From NCBI GenBank assembly GCA_021292105.1, contig CM037869.1, positions 31,666,008 through 31,730,007 on the forward strand: a DNA stretch of 64,000 bases, in the 5' to 3' direction. The stretch's first letter is position 1, and each line of letters opens with the position of its first letter. This stretch comes from Anadara kagoshimensis (Eukaryota; Mollusca; Bivalvia; Arcoida; Arcidae). Below are positions 21,016 through 50,373 of the stretch, piece after piece. Below the pieces are notes generated by a model. It saw only the letters and a list, made by a program, of their open reading frames with translations, made no database searches and was not told the origin of the DNA. The position numbers and the translations under genes are program-made.

Positions 21016-21634
21016 TATCTTAACGTTAGCTGTTATCCGTTCAAAAAATTATTATAATTGTATTATACAGTGCTCCCGGTCTCGTGTACCAATAAAGTTT
21101 GAACAACAACAAAAATCAATCTACCCCAACAAATTAATGTTTTGTTTTTAATTCCAAATATGTAGCTCAGTTTGCAGAGGATACAATCTAGTGTGGACCG
21201 CAGAGTTTAAGGTTTTAATCTAAGCAATCAAAAATAAAATTTCATCTTTGTCTTGTTGTAGATCGCATCGGCAATATTTTATCTATTCACGACAAGTTTT
21301 TCTTGTTAATTAACATCTAAAGTACTAATGCACCATATGTGTTTATGATCTAAACTCTCATTGGCTCTTTTTAAGGAATGAACAATAACCCTCTAAGGAC
21401 AATATACACCTCAATTTTAGGGTGAATAAAGGCAGCGACTAAAAAGGTAGGCCATACGGCTACTGATTTCGATTTCGATTAGTACTTTTGTTTTAACGCT
21501 TTTTACGCAAATGATGGTCTCTATTTAGTTAAAGATAAAAGTATAACATTTTAATTTCCTTCTTGTTTTTGTGTAAATTTCTACCCCTTCTGTTTCTCAT
21601 TCTATGGGACACTTATTATTTTGCAATCAAAGTG

Positions 21635-21862
21635 TGTCAAGTTTAACCTGGCAGTTTGACCTTTAATTTAAAAAAATAGATTAGGCTAATAGACTGTGTA
21701 TTTTATGTAAGGCAGCATGTTTCACTGCTATCAAAACTCCGTATTCAGTATTAATATCGTCTATACTTGTGTTTCAACTTTAGGTAGCCTGTAAATTAAA
21801 CAATGGATATCTTGTTTTAAACATTCAAATTAAAGGTCAAACGGTCAGGTTACTTTCGATAA
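21635..21862 (+). mobile_element. Inverted-repeat element, family M2, copy 1
   Basis: Ends AACCTGGCAGTTTGACCTTT and its near complement (22 of 25 bases) at 21827-21851. The interior has GGCTAATAGACTGTG, which also occurs inverted in copy 2. Confidence 0.7.
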
Positions 21863-22494
21863 GCTAATTGATAAACTTTTTCGCACCGATTTCTGTTCCG
21901 AGTTGGATCGAGGCGGCTATTAGTGCTGTGATCCGTAAGCACGCGCTTTAAACCACCGGCCAAATCTCACAAAATTATATCAATATGTGTGAATGCTTTA
22001 CCGTACCAGACTATCATTATCGAAAATATATGAAACCGAAAAAAAGTTTTTTCAGAAAAAAAATTTCTCTCGATTATCATGTTAATTGTGGGAAGGTAGA
22101 CAAAATTCCAACAGTCAACTTAACAGTTCATGATGCATGTGCCAATAAGCAACAGGACGTTTTTGACTTTTATATTGAAACGCACATTTATTCTAAGGTA
22201 TATACACGTTAAAATAGATGTATATATATTGCATTAAACACTTAACCGTCGATATATACAATGCGTAGTAAAGTTTAGAATTGTATTGGAGTATACATGT
22301 ATAAATAAAAAGGATTTTGTATAATATGTCTACATAGAACAGTTGTGTTTCCGAACATACTGTAAAAAGGCAATTAACCAAATCTTAATTTGCATATTAT
22401 ATAAGAAAATATTTAATAATGTAAACTTCTACCGTCTATATAAATCTTAAATAAATTATTTCGAATTGGTATTGATCACGCAATCAACGATTTT

Positions 22495-22890
22495 ATACCC
22501 CCGCGGAGGAGGGACTACTAGTTTACCTCTGTCCTTCCGTCTGCCCGAAACAAATATTTCCGCAACTGTTTTCTTAGCAATTGCTATACATTGCCACTTG
22601 AAAATGTGTATGCAAGTTTAGTATTAGGTCCCATGTCGCAAGAAACGAATTTAAGTCTGTCAGACATCTAAATCCTTTTTACCGACTTAGTTGTTATTAT
22701 GCAGAAGCTCAAAAGTTTCTAAAATAGTTTACTGATTTGTACAAACATTTACTGATATTTTTCTATTCATAACGGATACTGCATATGGAAACCGCTACAG
22801 TGATACATATAACCAGTGACAATTTTCATGATGAACCAAGAAGAGCACTTGCTTCGTATTTGTCAAACTGTAGGTTTGAACTCTTACTAG
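22495..22890 (+). repeat. Dispersed repeat starting TATACCCCCGCGG
   Basis: TATACCCCCGCGGAGGAGGG followed by CTCTGTCCTTCCGTCTGCC resembles the start of the repeat at 55290. The remainder is anonymous. Confidence 0.45.
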
Positions 22891-22959
22891 GGTCTGACCC
22901 AGACTTCAAAAAGGGAGTGACTGTTTTTTGCCAACCACTAAGCATTTAGAAATGAAATT

Positions 22960-23165
22960 CACGAGTACCTTCGGTAGAGACCTTAAAAACCAATGACCTG
23001 CGTCACAGCAGGCGTTGCACATTAATTAAAGACTAATCCCTGACATTGTAACGAGAGTACTGTAACAGTTAAGATTTTCCGCAACTTCACCTTTACCCGG
23101 TGACATCTCGATATATGTTACATATTCTTGACTGGGACGTAAACTCCATTCAATCAATCGTGACG
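22960..23165 (-). repeat. Partial reverse copy of the GTTTAACGTCCC repeat
   Basis: Read on the minus strand it gives GTCCCAGTCAAGAATATG, TATCGAGATGTCACC and GCCTGCTGTGACGCAGG, matching the order in the 24340 copy and its relatives. Confidence 0.5.
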
Positions 23166-23349
23166 GTTTATGACCGCTCATTCAGAAGAAAATGCTAATA
23201 AACTGATATCTTTAATTTAATAGAAAAATTTCAAAAGAAATTTGCATCAGCGGGATATACCAAAGCATCTGCACTCAATTTTGAGTCGATAGAATTAAAT
23301 TCAGTTCTTTAAAACACTTTACGTGTAAACATGCATAAAAATGCTTGAA

Positions 23350-23580
23350 CTCGTAATGCGTCAAATTTGACCTTTAATGTGAATATATAAACAAACATAT
23401 CTATTTGGTATTAGGGGTATTACATGTCGTTTATATATAATGATTGGTTACAGTAATACAGGACATCGGATGTTAATGGTAATGAAACATGCTGTGTTAC
23501 CTAAATAGCACAGTCTATTAGCCCAATCTTATATTGAAATTAAAGGTCAAACGGCAAGGTCAGACGTAACGTACTATAAA
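23350..23580 (-). mobile_element. Inverted-repeat element, family M2, copy 2
   Basis: Flanked by TTTGACCTTTAAT and ATTAAAGGTCAAACGGC. Its interior read in reverse gives GGCTAATAGACTGTG and GCATGT, matching copy 1, so the two lie in opposite orientation. Confidence 0.7.
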
Positions 23581-23770
23581 AATATCTATCATAATATCGG
23601 CTCACTATATTGATTTAAATTTGAATATAGTTTACTCACAAAAACTTACTTCAAATATGTACAGAGACAAGGAAGTAGTTGCATATACATAAACATGTAT
23701 TCAGATAAATAGACAAACAACCTTTAAACTCTGTGTAAGTTACCCGTGTCATTGTTTAGAACCTGTTTGT

Positions 23771-23861
23771 TATGTGCAATATATTCACTTTCTTGTATTG
23801 AACACTGTTGATTTACGAAATTATATTTTGGTTTTGCTGTTCTGGAAAATGGAACTTACAG
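23771..23861 (+). promoter_or_regulatory. Probable promoter and untranslated first exon of gene B
   Basis: The conserved motif TGCAATATATTCACTTTC is followed by about 75 bases and the donor CAG|gtacgtatatat. The acceptor before the signal exon at 24664 requires such an upstream exon. A short upstream ORF would start at its ATGGAA. Confidence 0.55.
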
Positions 23862-24339
23862 GTACGTATATATGATAATTTATTAACACAATATTTTTTG
23901 TCTACTGATGGTATTCCCTAAGGCATTTTATGTTTGTTTTGTCTTGTCCAAATGGTCTTCATTATTATGATTATCGCAATAACTTTACAAATCAAAATCA
24001 AAAATAACAACCCATGTCCAAATACAAATTTGGCAGATTAATCACGTTCTCTGATAGACAATTTCTGCATTTTTTCAAATGATGAATGATTAAAATCCTG
24101 TATTTTCGCGAAAACAATTTGGCAAAAAAGTTAAAACCGTTCTTAAAGTTTAGAAATCTGTACTTTTTTAGGTGCAATAGTATGCAACATTTTTTAGTTT
24201 TTTGATTATGAAAATAATGATAATGATTAGTTTGTTGTTTAATGTCGCATCAGCATTTTTTCAGCAATGTTCGTTTATGCCCAATGATTAATCTAAGAAC
24301 ATGTTCATGTATAAATAAGATTTGTAATTTTTTTATTGA

Positions 24340-24590
24340 AAGAGTTGAGTTGAGTAATGGTGTTTAACGTCCCAGTCAAGAAAATTTCACTTATATCGAG
24401 ACGTCGCCAGCTATAGGCTAAGGTGCAAAGATTTTGCCTGTGCGTTGCGCTAATGGCATTATACGACAGGTTTATCATGCCAAGTCCACCGTTACACGGG
24501 ACCTTGTTTGTTTTAAGTTCCCATCCTAAAAAACCGTGACTCATTTCGTAATGCCGAGCGCTAGGCATAAGAACAGTCACTAACCATATT
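24340..24590 (+). repeat. Dispersed repeat, GTTTAACGTCCCAGTC type
   Basis: Contains GTTTAACGTCCC, TCGAGACGTCGCC and AAGAACAGTCACTA. A partial reverse copy lies at 22960-23165 and a diverged one at 44395-44712. Copies of this kind are familiar from mollusc DNA, but the family name is not certain. Confidence 0.6.
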
Positions 24591-24663
24591 GAGAGAGCTA
24601 GGGGGAGAGAGAGATCGAAATAATATAATATATTATATATGGTATTTAATTTTCCACAGATTT

Positions 24664-41095
<16,432 letters not shown>

Positions 41096-41223
41096 ATTGG
41101 ACACGTTTTATGATCACAGACAATGAACAGTATATTCAGATGCACAATTATTTTGCCATTACTAGTGACCTATGATGTTATAAGTTACAAAACTAAATTA
41201 TGTGAGAAATGTATGATCATATA

Positions 41224-41315
41224 AATAAATGGAATATACAAGATACATTTGAAAAGAAAAACCATATCGGTTAGACTCTATCAAACATTTAATATCAATC
41301 ATGTTGTGAAATAAA
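41224..41315 (+). terminator. Candidate polyadenylation signals of gene B
   Basis: AATAAA at 41224-41229 and 41310-41315, 130 and 215 bases after the stop codon. Either would give a short 3' untranslated region. Confidence 0.4.
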
Positions 41316-42039
41316 GTATACTAGTGCATTAAAACATTTTTGTAGAAGACTGATAAAGTCGTTTGAAAGTCCTATCAAATGTAACATTGCACAACCTATA
41401 TTAACATGTGTTAGGACAGGATGTACTTACATCATACAAACAATGTGTGCCCAAACAAATTAAATATATCAGTGATTTACAACTTTTTTGTAATTGTATC
41501 AACATGACATTTTTCGTTAGTTTAACTTAACTTTGACTTTTATTTACCCGTCTTGTTTAAGTTCTTGCCAATGGCTGCTATAGTCTTGTGTTCTGCGAAT
41601 CTTGGAAAATATCATTTTCATGTTACTCTGTTGCACCTTTCCTAAAATATAAAACATATTCTCGTTTGACTGACCAGACAGAGCATACTAAAGCGTAGAA
41701 GTGTTGCTCAACCCGTTATTTTGTTTACATATATTTTCTATTCCGAATTGAATATTAAACCAAAATATGTCATTTTTATGAAATAGATTGCAAAATCTAC
41801 CTAGGTTTTCTAAATATCTTTCGTAAAAAACGAGTTGTTTTAGTACTCATTTCCAATTCCAAATGACACACTAGAGATCTGTGTAGAATGCAGAAGTAAG
41901 TACTTATTGAATATTACTTGACCAAATATACAAATTAAGAGTGTGTTCATGACCTAATAAATACATGACAATATGTCAACCTACACAACAATTATTTTTT
42001 GTAAACTTAATGATCCATGTGAATACAAAAACCTGCTTT

Positions 42040-43030
42040 TGTTTATCTGAAATGAACAACTTGTTTTAATCTCTTTTTATTGTTTAATGGCGGGTTTTTC
42101 TCATTTTGTTGGTGTTTATATTATTAATCATGTACTATAAACTTTGATATATTTAGATATTTTACCTTAAATATTATCATTTTAAGGTCAATGTCATAAC
42201 CTGCTTAATATCTCTGTGCCTATATCACAATTTGGATAGATACTCGTAAAAATATTGTGTAAAATGTAACAATATTTTGTTTTATTTACGTTATTAACTT
42301 TGTTTTATTAGATAATGAACTACTTGTTTTAACTTTTTTAGATTTAAGATTTATTTTTTATCCCTGTTTTATTCTCAAGTTTACCGTTTATATTATTAAT
42401 TATGCATACAATTTACAATATACTCATGTTAACGTTTAAACGGATTTTTATTAATTTATATTTTTGTAGTCATTTTTACACAGTTTTATCACTCTTTTAT
42501 TCTTACATTTACCGTTTATGATTTTAACTATACATACAATTTATAACATACTGATGTTTACGTATAAACGGATTTTTAATAATCTATATTTTTGTAGTAA
42601 TGTTTTTAACACCACGCCATTGTATTATCACATTGTATAAAGTGATTCTTATATCTTGACTATTTTCCAGGTCAAGAAATTTTAAATTTTGAGATTTTAT
42701 GCTAAATACAATGTATTGTTATTTTGGACTCGAGGCTATAACCTGCTCTGTGACTATTTTAATATATGTTATGATATTTTGTAGACTGTCAAAATATTTT
42801 ATTTAATTTACTTTTTACTGTTAAAAATGAACAATTTGTTTTATTTTTTTAATTGATTTCAATTATTTTATTTATTTTTTATTTGATATATTTTTGCATT
42901 GTTTTTATATGACGGTTTTTATTCTCATTATAGTATGTATAGTGTTTATCATGCATACAATTTTACAAAATACTCGGTGTTTATGTACAAAATGATTGTA
43001 CTGCAAGTTATTACTGTTTACATTAATATG
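42040..43030 (+). repeat. Degenerate long tandem repeat in the B-C spacer
   Basis: Blocks with GAACAACTTGTTTTA, TTTTATTCTCAAGTTTACCG, ATGCATACAATTTA and ATACTCATGTTTACG recur about three to four times with strong divergence. It is very AT-rich and has no coding potential. Confidence 0.55.
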
Positions 43031-44394
43031 TTATTGAAAAAGTCCATGACATGCAGCGCTTAAGTGACGTAATGTGACCAGTCTTTGTAGGCCTTCTCCA
43101 TGTGTTCACATTCTAGAGGCCACAGAAATGTGTCCAATCTGCTTGAATGTTGCCAAAATTGATGCTTTAGCAGAGGAAACTAGGTCAAATTCATATGAGT
43201 TATTGTGCACACAAAATGAATGGTCAAATCATAGATAACAAAAATCTTGTTTATCTATTGATGACACAATATCTTCCAAATCTTCAACATTTCGCTCTGA
43301 ATGTACGTCTTGAGACTGGGTTTTCTTCGTACATAGGTAATTGCAAGCCAAATGGCAAATATATCTTCAGGCAAACCTTGTGAACACAATAATAATTAAA
43401 TGTTTTTGCCAAACGTTATTAATCGCGTACAGACGCCGGGTCTGGGTCAAATTCGTCTATCATGTTTATCATTTAAGTATGTAATATCCCAACTGATAAA
43501 ATTTCCATACAACTTTGTCTCATTTGTAAGATTTAACTTCAATGACTTAGTATGGAGCTTGGTTTGGATCGTTTGACAGTCGTGACACCGGTCTTTAATC
43601 TTAATCAGAACGTCTAACTCAAATCAATCACTTGTTTATATGTTCTTTTACATAATGGTACAGCGATATAAAGGTCAAACGTCTAGTTTTTTCCATGTTC
43701 TGATTTTGTGATAAACATGTCACAAAATATGCAGAAAAAATGTTATTTGTAATATTTATAAGTGACGTTGGCCTACAAACGTTTTAAAATTTTGTCTTTA
43801 CTGTGAATTAAGGTGCCTTACGTCGTCTAATACATTGAGTGGTTCTGTTTTGAAATGCATTAGTCGAAGACAATTTAATGCTCAAACAAATGTACTTAAC
43901 GATAAAAACGAATTGATTATAAGGGAAAGAAACAATCACGCAAGACGAAACACATCGTGACCACTATGTATATAATTGTAGAATGAATATCGGAGTTGTG
44001 GTAGTAATATTGAATTTATTAATACGGAATTTGAAAAAAACCTATACATTTGCGACTAATATCATAGATTGCTTTCTGATGCGAATTGTTTTCATTTAAA
44101 CATTTTTTTTTCATGAATGAATATAACTACATGATATTATTGCTATATTAATTTTAAAGAAGCAAATGAAAATATATTAACCAAATGTTGATGTCTATTT
44201 TTTATTTTGTTTAAGCAAATTTAATTCTCAGCGCTGTGGTGTTATTTGTGAGCAATATATGTCCTACTTAAGCCTATCAAACTTATTCCCCTTAAGAAAA
44301 CAAAACGCTATGCTACAAGGTAACAGATTAAAATCAATTTTTGGTCTGTTCCTTCAAGTTGTCTGTGGATAATGTAAGTGATAAATAGATCATA

Positions 44395-44712
44395 TAGGGT
44401 TTTACGTCCATTGACAGGAACAATCGAGACGTTACTAGATATGGATGAAGTGACAGAAATGTTTACCTTTGCAGTTCGCTCAGGGCAATGTGCATGGACA
44501 TTTCCTTTCCGAGGCTCGGCAACCTTTTGAGATACGGGATACCAATTTTAAAGGTTTTTTTCGAATGCTCCCGTAAATTTTATTGTTTTAATTACAAGTG
44601 ATTGACTAAAGAACAGTCACTACCTATACTCAAGTCTTGGTCAGTCCCCGTTTCGAACGGACAACCTAAAAATACGAAGTGGACACTCTATCAACTAAGC
44701 TAACATAGTGGT
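44395..44712 (-). repeat. Dispersed repeat with tRNA-like end
   Basis: On the minus strand TTAGCTTAGTTGATAGAG and CCGTTCGAAACGG look like A and B boxes of a tRNA-derived head (44635-44712). The rest (GTTTTACGTCC, GAGACGTT, AAGAACAGTCACTA) resembles the repeats at 24340 and 22960. Confidence 0.5.
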
Positions 44713-45939
44713 TAGGTTTATCTTAGAAAACAGTGTTAAACGTAGTGTAATTGGAAGATAAAATTACGGAAATCAACTTTCGGTGACTCAGCTTAAAGAA
44801 TAAACCTTGGAGGGATTTGTTTATCCAAACCACATTCCATTATTGAAGAAATAAATTTGTAACTAATAAACATGTCCACATGCTTGGATAACATCACGGG
44901 GTTACAAAGTAATATATTCTTTCGTATGAACACTCTGGCCCATGTAAGTTTTGACGATATACCACAAGTAAATAATGATTATTTCTTAATGTTAGTGCCA
45001 AATTGTAATTCACGTGATACCCAAATTTCAAAAATAATTTACCATAATGTTAAACACATCAAAACCTTGTAACCAGGTATAATAAGACAAACATCCTCCA
45101 TCATAAAAATTATTTATTTTGACCAAATAATTATTTGATCATGAACAAAAATATTATTACTAGTTGTATAGTTTTTTTAAACGGGGTGTATAGGGATTTT
45201 CAACCTGTCCGAGTTTGAGGTGTTTCCAGGTATCTACTCGGGTAATATCAAAATTTTACAATGATTGCCATCTGCGTTCCTAACATCTAAGCAAAAGTAT
45301 GATAAATCATCCACCAACCATTCTGAAGATAACGTCTCAAACTATCTCCTTGATTATTTTCATCAAGATACACCTTTAAAGCATTGGCCGCCTTTTAATT
45401 GACCGTTAAGTTTGACAATCACTATTTGTTGTTACTTTTTGTTTTAACAAAATTAGCGCATTTGGTCAGCTTTTTATATTGAATTTGTAATTCTATATCG
45501 CTATAATTATTATCTATAGACTCATTGGGTGAATGGGTTAAAGTGCAGGTCAAGAATATTTGACTTTTATGCAGAATTCACAAGCATAAGGCAAATGTGC
45601 AGATTCTCTGCAATAGTCGTTGATTTCTTTTTAAATGAATAAATTGCACATTTAACCTTTGTTGCATAAAAATACCGAACATTCAGTCAAGTACTGGAAC
45701 CAAAGAAAAATTTACGTATCAATAAATTATGTCAAGTTTAACAATTCTGTTACCATTAACACGTTGTTATCATATTTGGTAGTCTTTTTACATTTAACAT
45801 TTTCTTTTGTTTTAAATTTAAATTTTTAATTGATTTTTCCTTTGCCATTAACATGATTAGCAGTAAGTCATACTATTATTTTTTTCCGTCAAAGTATAAA
45901 TATACTGGGCATTAACATCTCAATCGCTCTTGAATTGAC

Positions 45940-46000
45940 TACCGTTGTAGCTCAAAGGTAGTGTTTGCATTTAGAGCGGCTCGAACCCCAATTGGTAATA
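45940..46000 (+). repeat. Weak tRNA-like SINE head
   Basis: GTAGCTCAAAGGTAG and GGCTCGAACCCC resemble polymerase III A and B boxes at close spacing. The sequence after it (GCAGTCGGTATAAAAAGAA) resembles 16380-16405. Confidence 0.4.
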
Positions 46001-46399
46001 TATAGGGCTTTAAAAATTTTAGTTCTGCTACCTCGCCGTGCAGTCGGTATAAAAAGAACAGAGTATAGATTGGTTCATCCGGTGTCTGGAAAATGTGATA
46101 TGGTTAGTATTATGTTTGTTGGTTATTACTTACTGTGAGTTAGCATCTTAAAGTCGCCCACATTGTTTGCTTTACAAGACAGATAATAAGACACACTAGA
46201 ATATCTGGCATCCAATAGAAATTGTTCTTAGTTGAATTTTTAGGAATTAATAAACTTCTCTGACCGCAAATAGCTAAACAAAGTGCTGAGCGACCTTAAA
46301 CAAGAAAAAAAAGCAAGTTCCTGATTTGAGTCGTAACAATAACTGAAGAAATTAGCCGCTGGAAATACAGATAAAAAAGAACGCGGCTCATCAATGACA

Positions 46400-46490
46400 A
46401 ACAGAACAATACATGTGAAAATCACAATCCCAAAAGCAAATTAAAAAAATTGAAAACTAATAAATTAAGTTAATTACTCCCAACATCGAT
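46400..46490 (-). mobile_element. Penelope-like tail fragment, weak
   Basis: TTTGCTTTTGGGATTGTGAT on the minus strand matches the end of the tail; the rest is degraded. Confidence 0.4.
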
Positions 46491-46535
46491 GTGATGGTAC
46501 GAGGACAAAGGAAAGTCATAACTGAATAAAACAAA

Positions 46536-46752
46536 CATACTGTAAACGTATTTATTTTCGCGGTGCACTTATTTTCGCTTATTTCGCGGCCGTTTGTTTT
46601 GCACGAAGATTAATACCAAGCGAAAATTATATTATGCTTATTAATCCTAGTTAATATTTCAATAACGTAAAATGATTTTTCTACGCGGATATGGCTGAAT
46701 GTCCTATAATGCGCAAAACATAAACGCGAAATTAAATACGATTTCAGTATAG
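46536..46752. mobile_element. Inverted-repeat element with TACTGTAAACGTATTTA ends
   Basis: Terminal inverted repeats of about 26 bases: ATACTGTAAACGTATTTA... at the left, its near complement ending ATTTCAGTAT at the right. Small DNA elements with these ends are common in molluscs. Non-coding. Confidence 0.7.
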
Positions 46753-47619
46753 GAACCACACAGTTTGAAACTGCTGACACACTAAATTTCATTTCTAGTT
46801 GTAAAGCTATTAGAGAGACCTCTATTATTCAATTTATTTGATTTAGTGAACCAAAAATAGGTAGGTTTGACGAGTACAAAAAGAAAGTTTACCTTTATAT
46901 AATGTACTTTGTAATACTAATAGTAGGATGCTTCCCTATGTAGTCACTAACACGTTTAATAGCACAAAATATTAAAACAAAAACAACAAAAAAACATTGA
47001 CATACTTGCATTATATTTGTAATCCTAATACGTGTCCCAAAAATATAATCTTATCAGTTCTATCAAAATGTAAATTCGAAATCTTTTTATTAACATGAAG
47101 AGTAATGTGTAACCAAGGCAACTCCCTGTAGCCTATGATGTTGTCATATAGTTATGCAGCGTCATCAAAGTCTGTAAACCTGGGATTTCTTACCAGGCTT
47201 TCATTAACTAACTGTACTGAAAACAAGATTTGGAAATGTTAGTAGGTAGAAAAAAACAAAATATATCATTTAAACAAATTAATTTGGGAAGTGCATGTTT
47301 ATTGTTTTTTTTTATAATTATTAAATAAGGCGTCTTGTAAAACGTGTACTTGTATATATACAAATAGCTCTAAATTTAAATACACAAGATATGTTAATAT
47401 ATTAACATTCATATATTTTGCTGATTATTATCACACCAATAAAACTTTTAATTGAATTTGTATATTAACAAAATGTGTACTTTACAACGGGACAAGTGCA
47501 TATGTGTTATGGTTATGTAGCAAAAGTATGAGATCAAAGAATTGTATTATAGAACAATAAATAATAAAATAAATATGTTTACAAAATTAAAAACCAACAA
47601 ATAAAAAAAATATCATTGA

Positions 47620-47880
47620 ATGTCCAATCTACCGCCACAAAGCAAAGAAAGAGCCTTTGAAGCTGGCAAGTTATGTTAAGCACGTGAACTTCCGGCAGGG
47701 AAGTGAGACTGGTTGCTTTGATGGGTCATTAAATACCTCCTGTTAAGCTAGTTCACCTGTCATGTGTGTAAGAAGGACAGTATCTTGGGCTTTTATGACG
47801 TTAAATATGTCTAAGGTAATTTTTGATACAGACATCATATTTATCAACAATATTGTGAAGTCGGAAATAAAACTATTGAA
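47620..47880 (-). mobile_element. Penelope-like 3' fragment in the B-C spacer
   Basis: The minus-strand coding end and tail, with AACAGGAGGTATTTAATG and GGAAGTTCACGTGCTTAAC. Confidence 0.65.
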
Positions 47881-48380
47881 ATTTTAAAATATGAACGACT
47901 TATAGAAATTGCTACACCCACTGATTAAAATAAATGGGTTTTCGTGATTAAAACCTGGCAATGTCTATACATATATATGAACCACCAGGCCTATACAAAA
48001 CGTTTGACTAATTTTTCATGTCGTTGTAGACCGTGTACGAAACACTTACTGTGTATTATGGCAATTTTTTCTACCGATTTTTCTTTCGAAAAAAGTTTCC
48101 AAAATTGAACTTTAATTTCAGCCATAAATAATTGCAAGCAAGTTGTATTTTTAACACTTTAAAACACTCTTCGTATACATAATTGTTCTCCATATATGTA
48201 TTCATTACAACCTGTGCTGTATTTTAATTTAAATCTATATAAAGTGAATGTTTACATTAACATATTGAAAATCAAGTTACTTAATATGTGTAATTGGATA
48301 TATACATTATACAAAATATTTATATAAATAGAAAAACAATTGAAACTATTTTACCTGTGAATTTGTTTTGGTTTTTTTGT

Positions 48381-48464
48381 ATATATGTAATACATTTACT
48401 TCCTTGTTATTCTATTTTGTTAGAAGTCAGAATGGTATATTCTTCTGAGGTGTGCATGTAAAAG
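48381..48464 (+). promoter_or_regulatory. Probable relic promoter and first exon of gene C
   Basis: Contains TGTAATACATTTACTTCC and the donor AAAAG|gtatgttaatat. It is placed before gene C as 23771-23861 is before gene B. Its activity is doubtful because gene C is broken. Confidence 0.5.
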
Positions 48465-48784
48465 GTATGTTAATATACATGTTTTGTATCATTCGAGATC
48501 AGTCCGAGATTTGTACTCCTCACAATGTATTAGTTGGAATGAATAATTGTTTTAGGTTATTCTATTATTACACAAATATTGATAATGGTATTATGATTAA
48601 ACCATATTATTTGTCATTCGGCGTTGAGTTAAGTTTGCTAATTGCATTTCAAATATATTGGGGGGATGGTCAAAAAGGGATTAAGCTTATTTTGAGATCT
48701 TAATAAAAGAAAAAATAATGAAAAATTATCAAAGTTCACATTACTATCTTACCTCTGTCACATGCCATCTATTCATACATAAAA

Positions 48785-49135
48785 TTGATTTAATTATATT
48801 GACTTAAGGAAATTGCAAGCCTAGGCTTATCAAGGCCCTCAAAACGCTTTATGGCCGTCATCACAGTATTGTTGATAAGTTTGATGTTTTTATTACACAC
48901 GTGGTGGATGTAGCTAGTTGAACCGGAAGAGCTTACCCCTCCGGAGCACCCGTCCTCACTTCCCTGGTGGATGCTCACGTGGCAAACTAAACTGTCAGTT
49001 CCAAAGTTTTTACTTTGCTTCTGGATTGTGATTCGAACATTACTTAGTATGCTTGTTTATGTTTCGTTCGTTTCCAAAATTTTACCTTGCTTTAGTTTTG
49101 CCATTTGGACATGAAATGGTATATTTGTTTTTGAT
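48785..49135 (+). mobile_element. Penelope-like 3' fragment near gene C promoter
   Basis: Coding end (TTGCAAGCCTAGGCTTATC), full tail, then a second partial tail end (49070-49135). It lies between the relic first exon and the signal exon of gene C. Confidence 0.7.
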
Positions 49136-49350
49136 TTTTCAATATCTAGAAAAGTATGATCAATCTTGCAATTTACATTACAATGGATACTTTTAATGAC
49201 TCACCACCACATGACTTTATAATTCATTATACAAAATTGTATAGTCTTCTATGACATTTAAGCTCTGCAATGATATTAATCGTGATGTTTTAAAATTCTT
49301 ACAAGGAGAGAGAGATTTTAATCATTACTATGTTATTATTCCACAGATTT

Positions 49351-49434
49351 ATGATCATAATAGAATACAAAATATATCATATATATCATCGCTGATACTA
49401 CTATGGCAGCACCTACTGCTTATAGAATCTTCTG
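49351..49434 (+). pseudogene. Gene C signal-peptide exon remnant
   Basis: Preceded by the same ccacag acceptor and followed by gtgagt as in genes B and D. The end (LLLIESSG) is conserved. From the ATG to the donor there are 84 bases instead of a number equal to 1 mod 3, so the conserved ATG leads to a stop; only an upstream frame reads through. Confidence 0.7.
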
Positions 49435-49545
49435 GTGAGTTTTTAATCAGTTTCTTTCCCCGGTTTCACAATCATTTCTTAACTTAAGATTTTCCTTAAC
49501 TTAAATCTGGCAAATTCAAAACCTTTATAATTGTTATTTTTTAAG

Positions 49546-49667
49546 ATATAAGGAAAGTTAAATCAGATACACCGATGGAAACATGTGGATTGAAAATAGC
49601 ATCAGAATCTGCTCGTGAATTTGCTACATACACTTTAAGAGAATTCCGTATCGAAAATACCAGAGGA
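49546..49667 (+). pseudogene. Gene C D1 exon, middle of the domain
   Basis: Reads METCGLKIASESAREFAT and then YTLREFRIENTRG, aligning with gene B exon 34541-34669. Its 5' part is unlike gene B and it now begins in phase 1, which happens to fit the signal exon. A deletion probably ended close to this border. Confidence 0.7.
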
Positions 49668-49734
49668 GTAAGTTCATATAATGAACATGCATATTTTTCA
49701 ATTTTTGAAATATGTTAATACCAGTTGTACTTGT

Positions 49735-49925
49735 ATAGCACTAGACAGTTATATCGGAATACAATTTCTTATCAGTAGTGTTTGGACCAAAATTATACAA
49801 CCAATACTTTTTGACAAGAGGTTGAAAAATATCTAAATGACCAAAATATAATTTTCCAAATTAAGTTCAAGAAATACTCTGCAAGAGGGAGTATACCTTA
49901 ATTTATGAAGATTTTTAGATTTGAG
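49735..49925 (+). repeat. Dispersed repeat M4, copy in gene C intron
   Basis: AGCACTAGACAGTTATATCG, CAGTAGTGTTTGGACC and GAAATACTCTGCAAGAGG follow the same order. The host intron is not the equivalent one, which speaks for transposition rather than gene duplication. Confidence 0.6.
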
Positions 49926-50373
49926 CCAGCAGCAAATTAAGTTTATTAACATAAATACTTGTTTTTCAGATACAACAGGATGTACTTGACTTACTTTTAA
50001 ATATCATGCACAAGGGATTGCTTTGTAAATATATTTTGAGATTTGTTTTTGATAAGAACAGAAAATAACATGTTCAACTAACTACGACACTTACCTGTGA
50101 AATCAGAATTATTAATGAAAGAAATATGAACTTAATGCATGTAAAACATATCCAGGATAATTTTGGCTATAGATATCATAACGAATTCAATCTAATATGT
50201 CGACTGAATATTTTACCAAACGAACAGTAAAAAGAATCAAAGTATTACCCTGATTCTATTATATATGAGACAACTTGTCAAAATGCCCTAGTAAATGCAA
50301 TGCGCTTAGAGAAGTGATCCTAACTGAAAATTTTCTGAAGATTTTCAATACATTGAACGTCTTTTATCATCAG

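Larger units (their letters stand above)
41316..48380. other. Spacer between genes B and C
   Basis: About 7 kb of AT-rich DNA with the degenerate tandem block, two tRNA-like repeat heads, one inverted-repeat element and two PLE fragments. Short frames at 43195, 44872 and 48452 show no recognisable domain. The stretches 43031-44394 and 45000-45900 look empty. Confidence 0.55.

Noticed and set aside
21985-22212. 75-codon frame with lysine-rich start as a small secreted protein or receptor exon
   Set aside because: No signal peptide, no cysteine pattern, no family splice phases and no resemblance to gene A-C exons.
43195-43383. 62-codon frame in the spacer
   Set aside because: No domain, no splice context and composition like the surrounding non-coding DNA.
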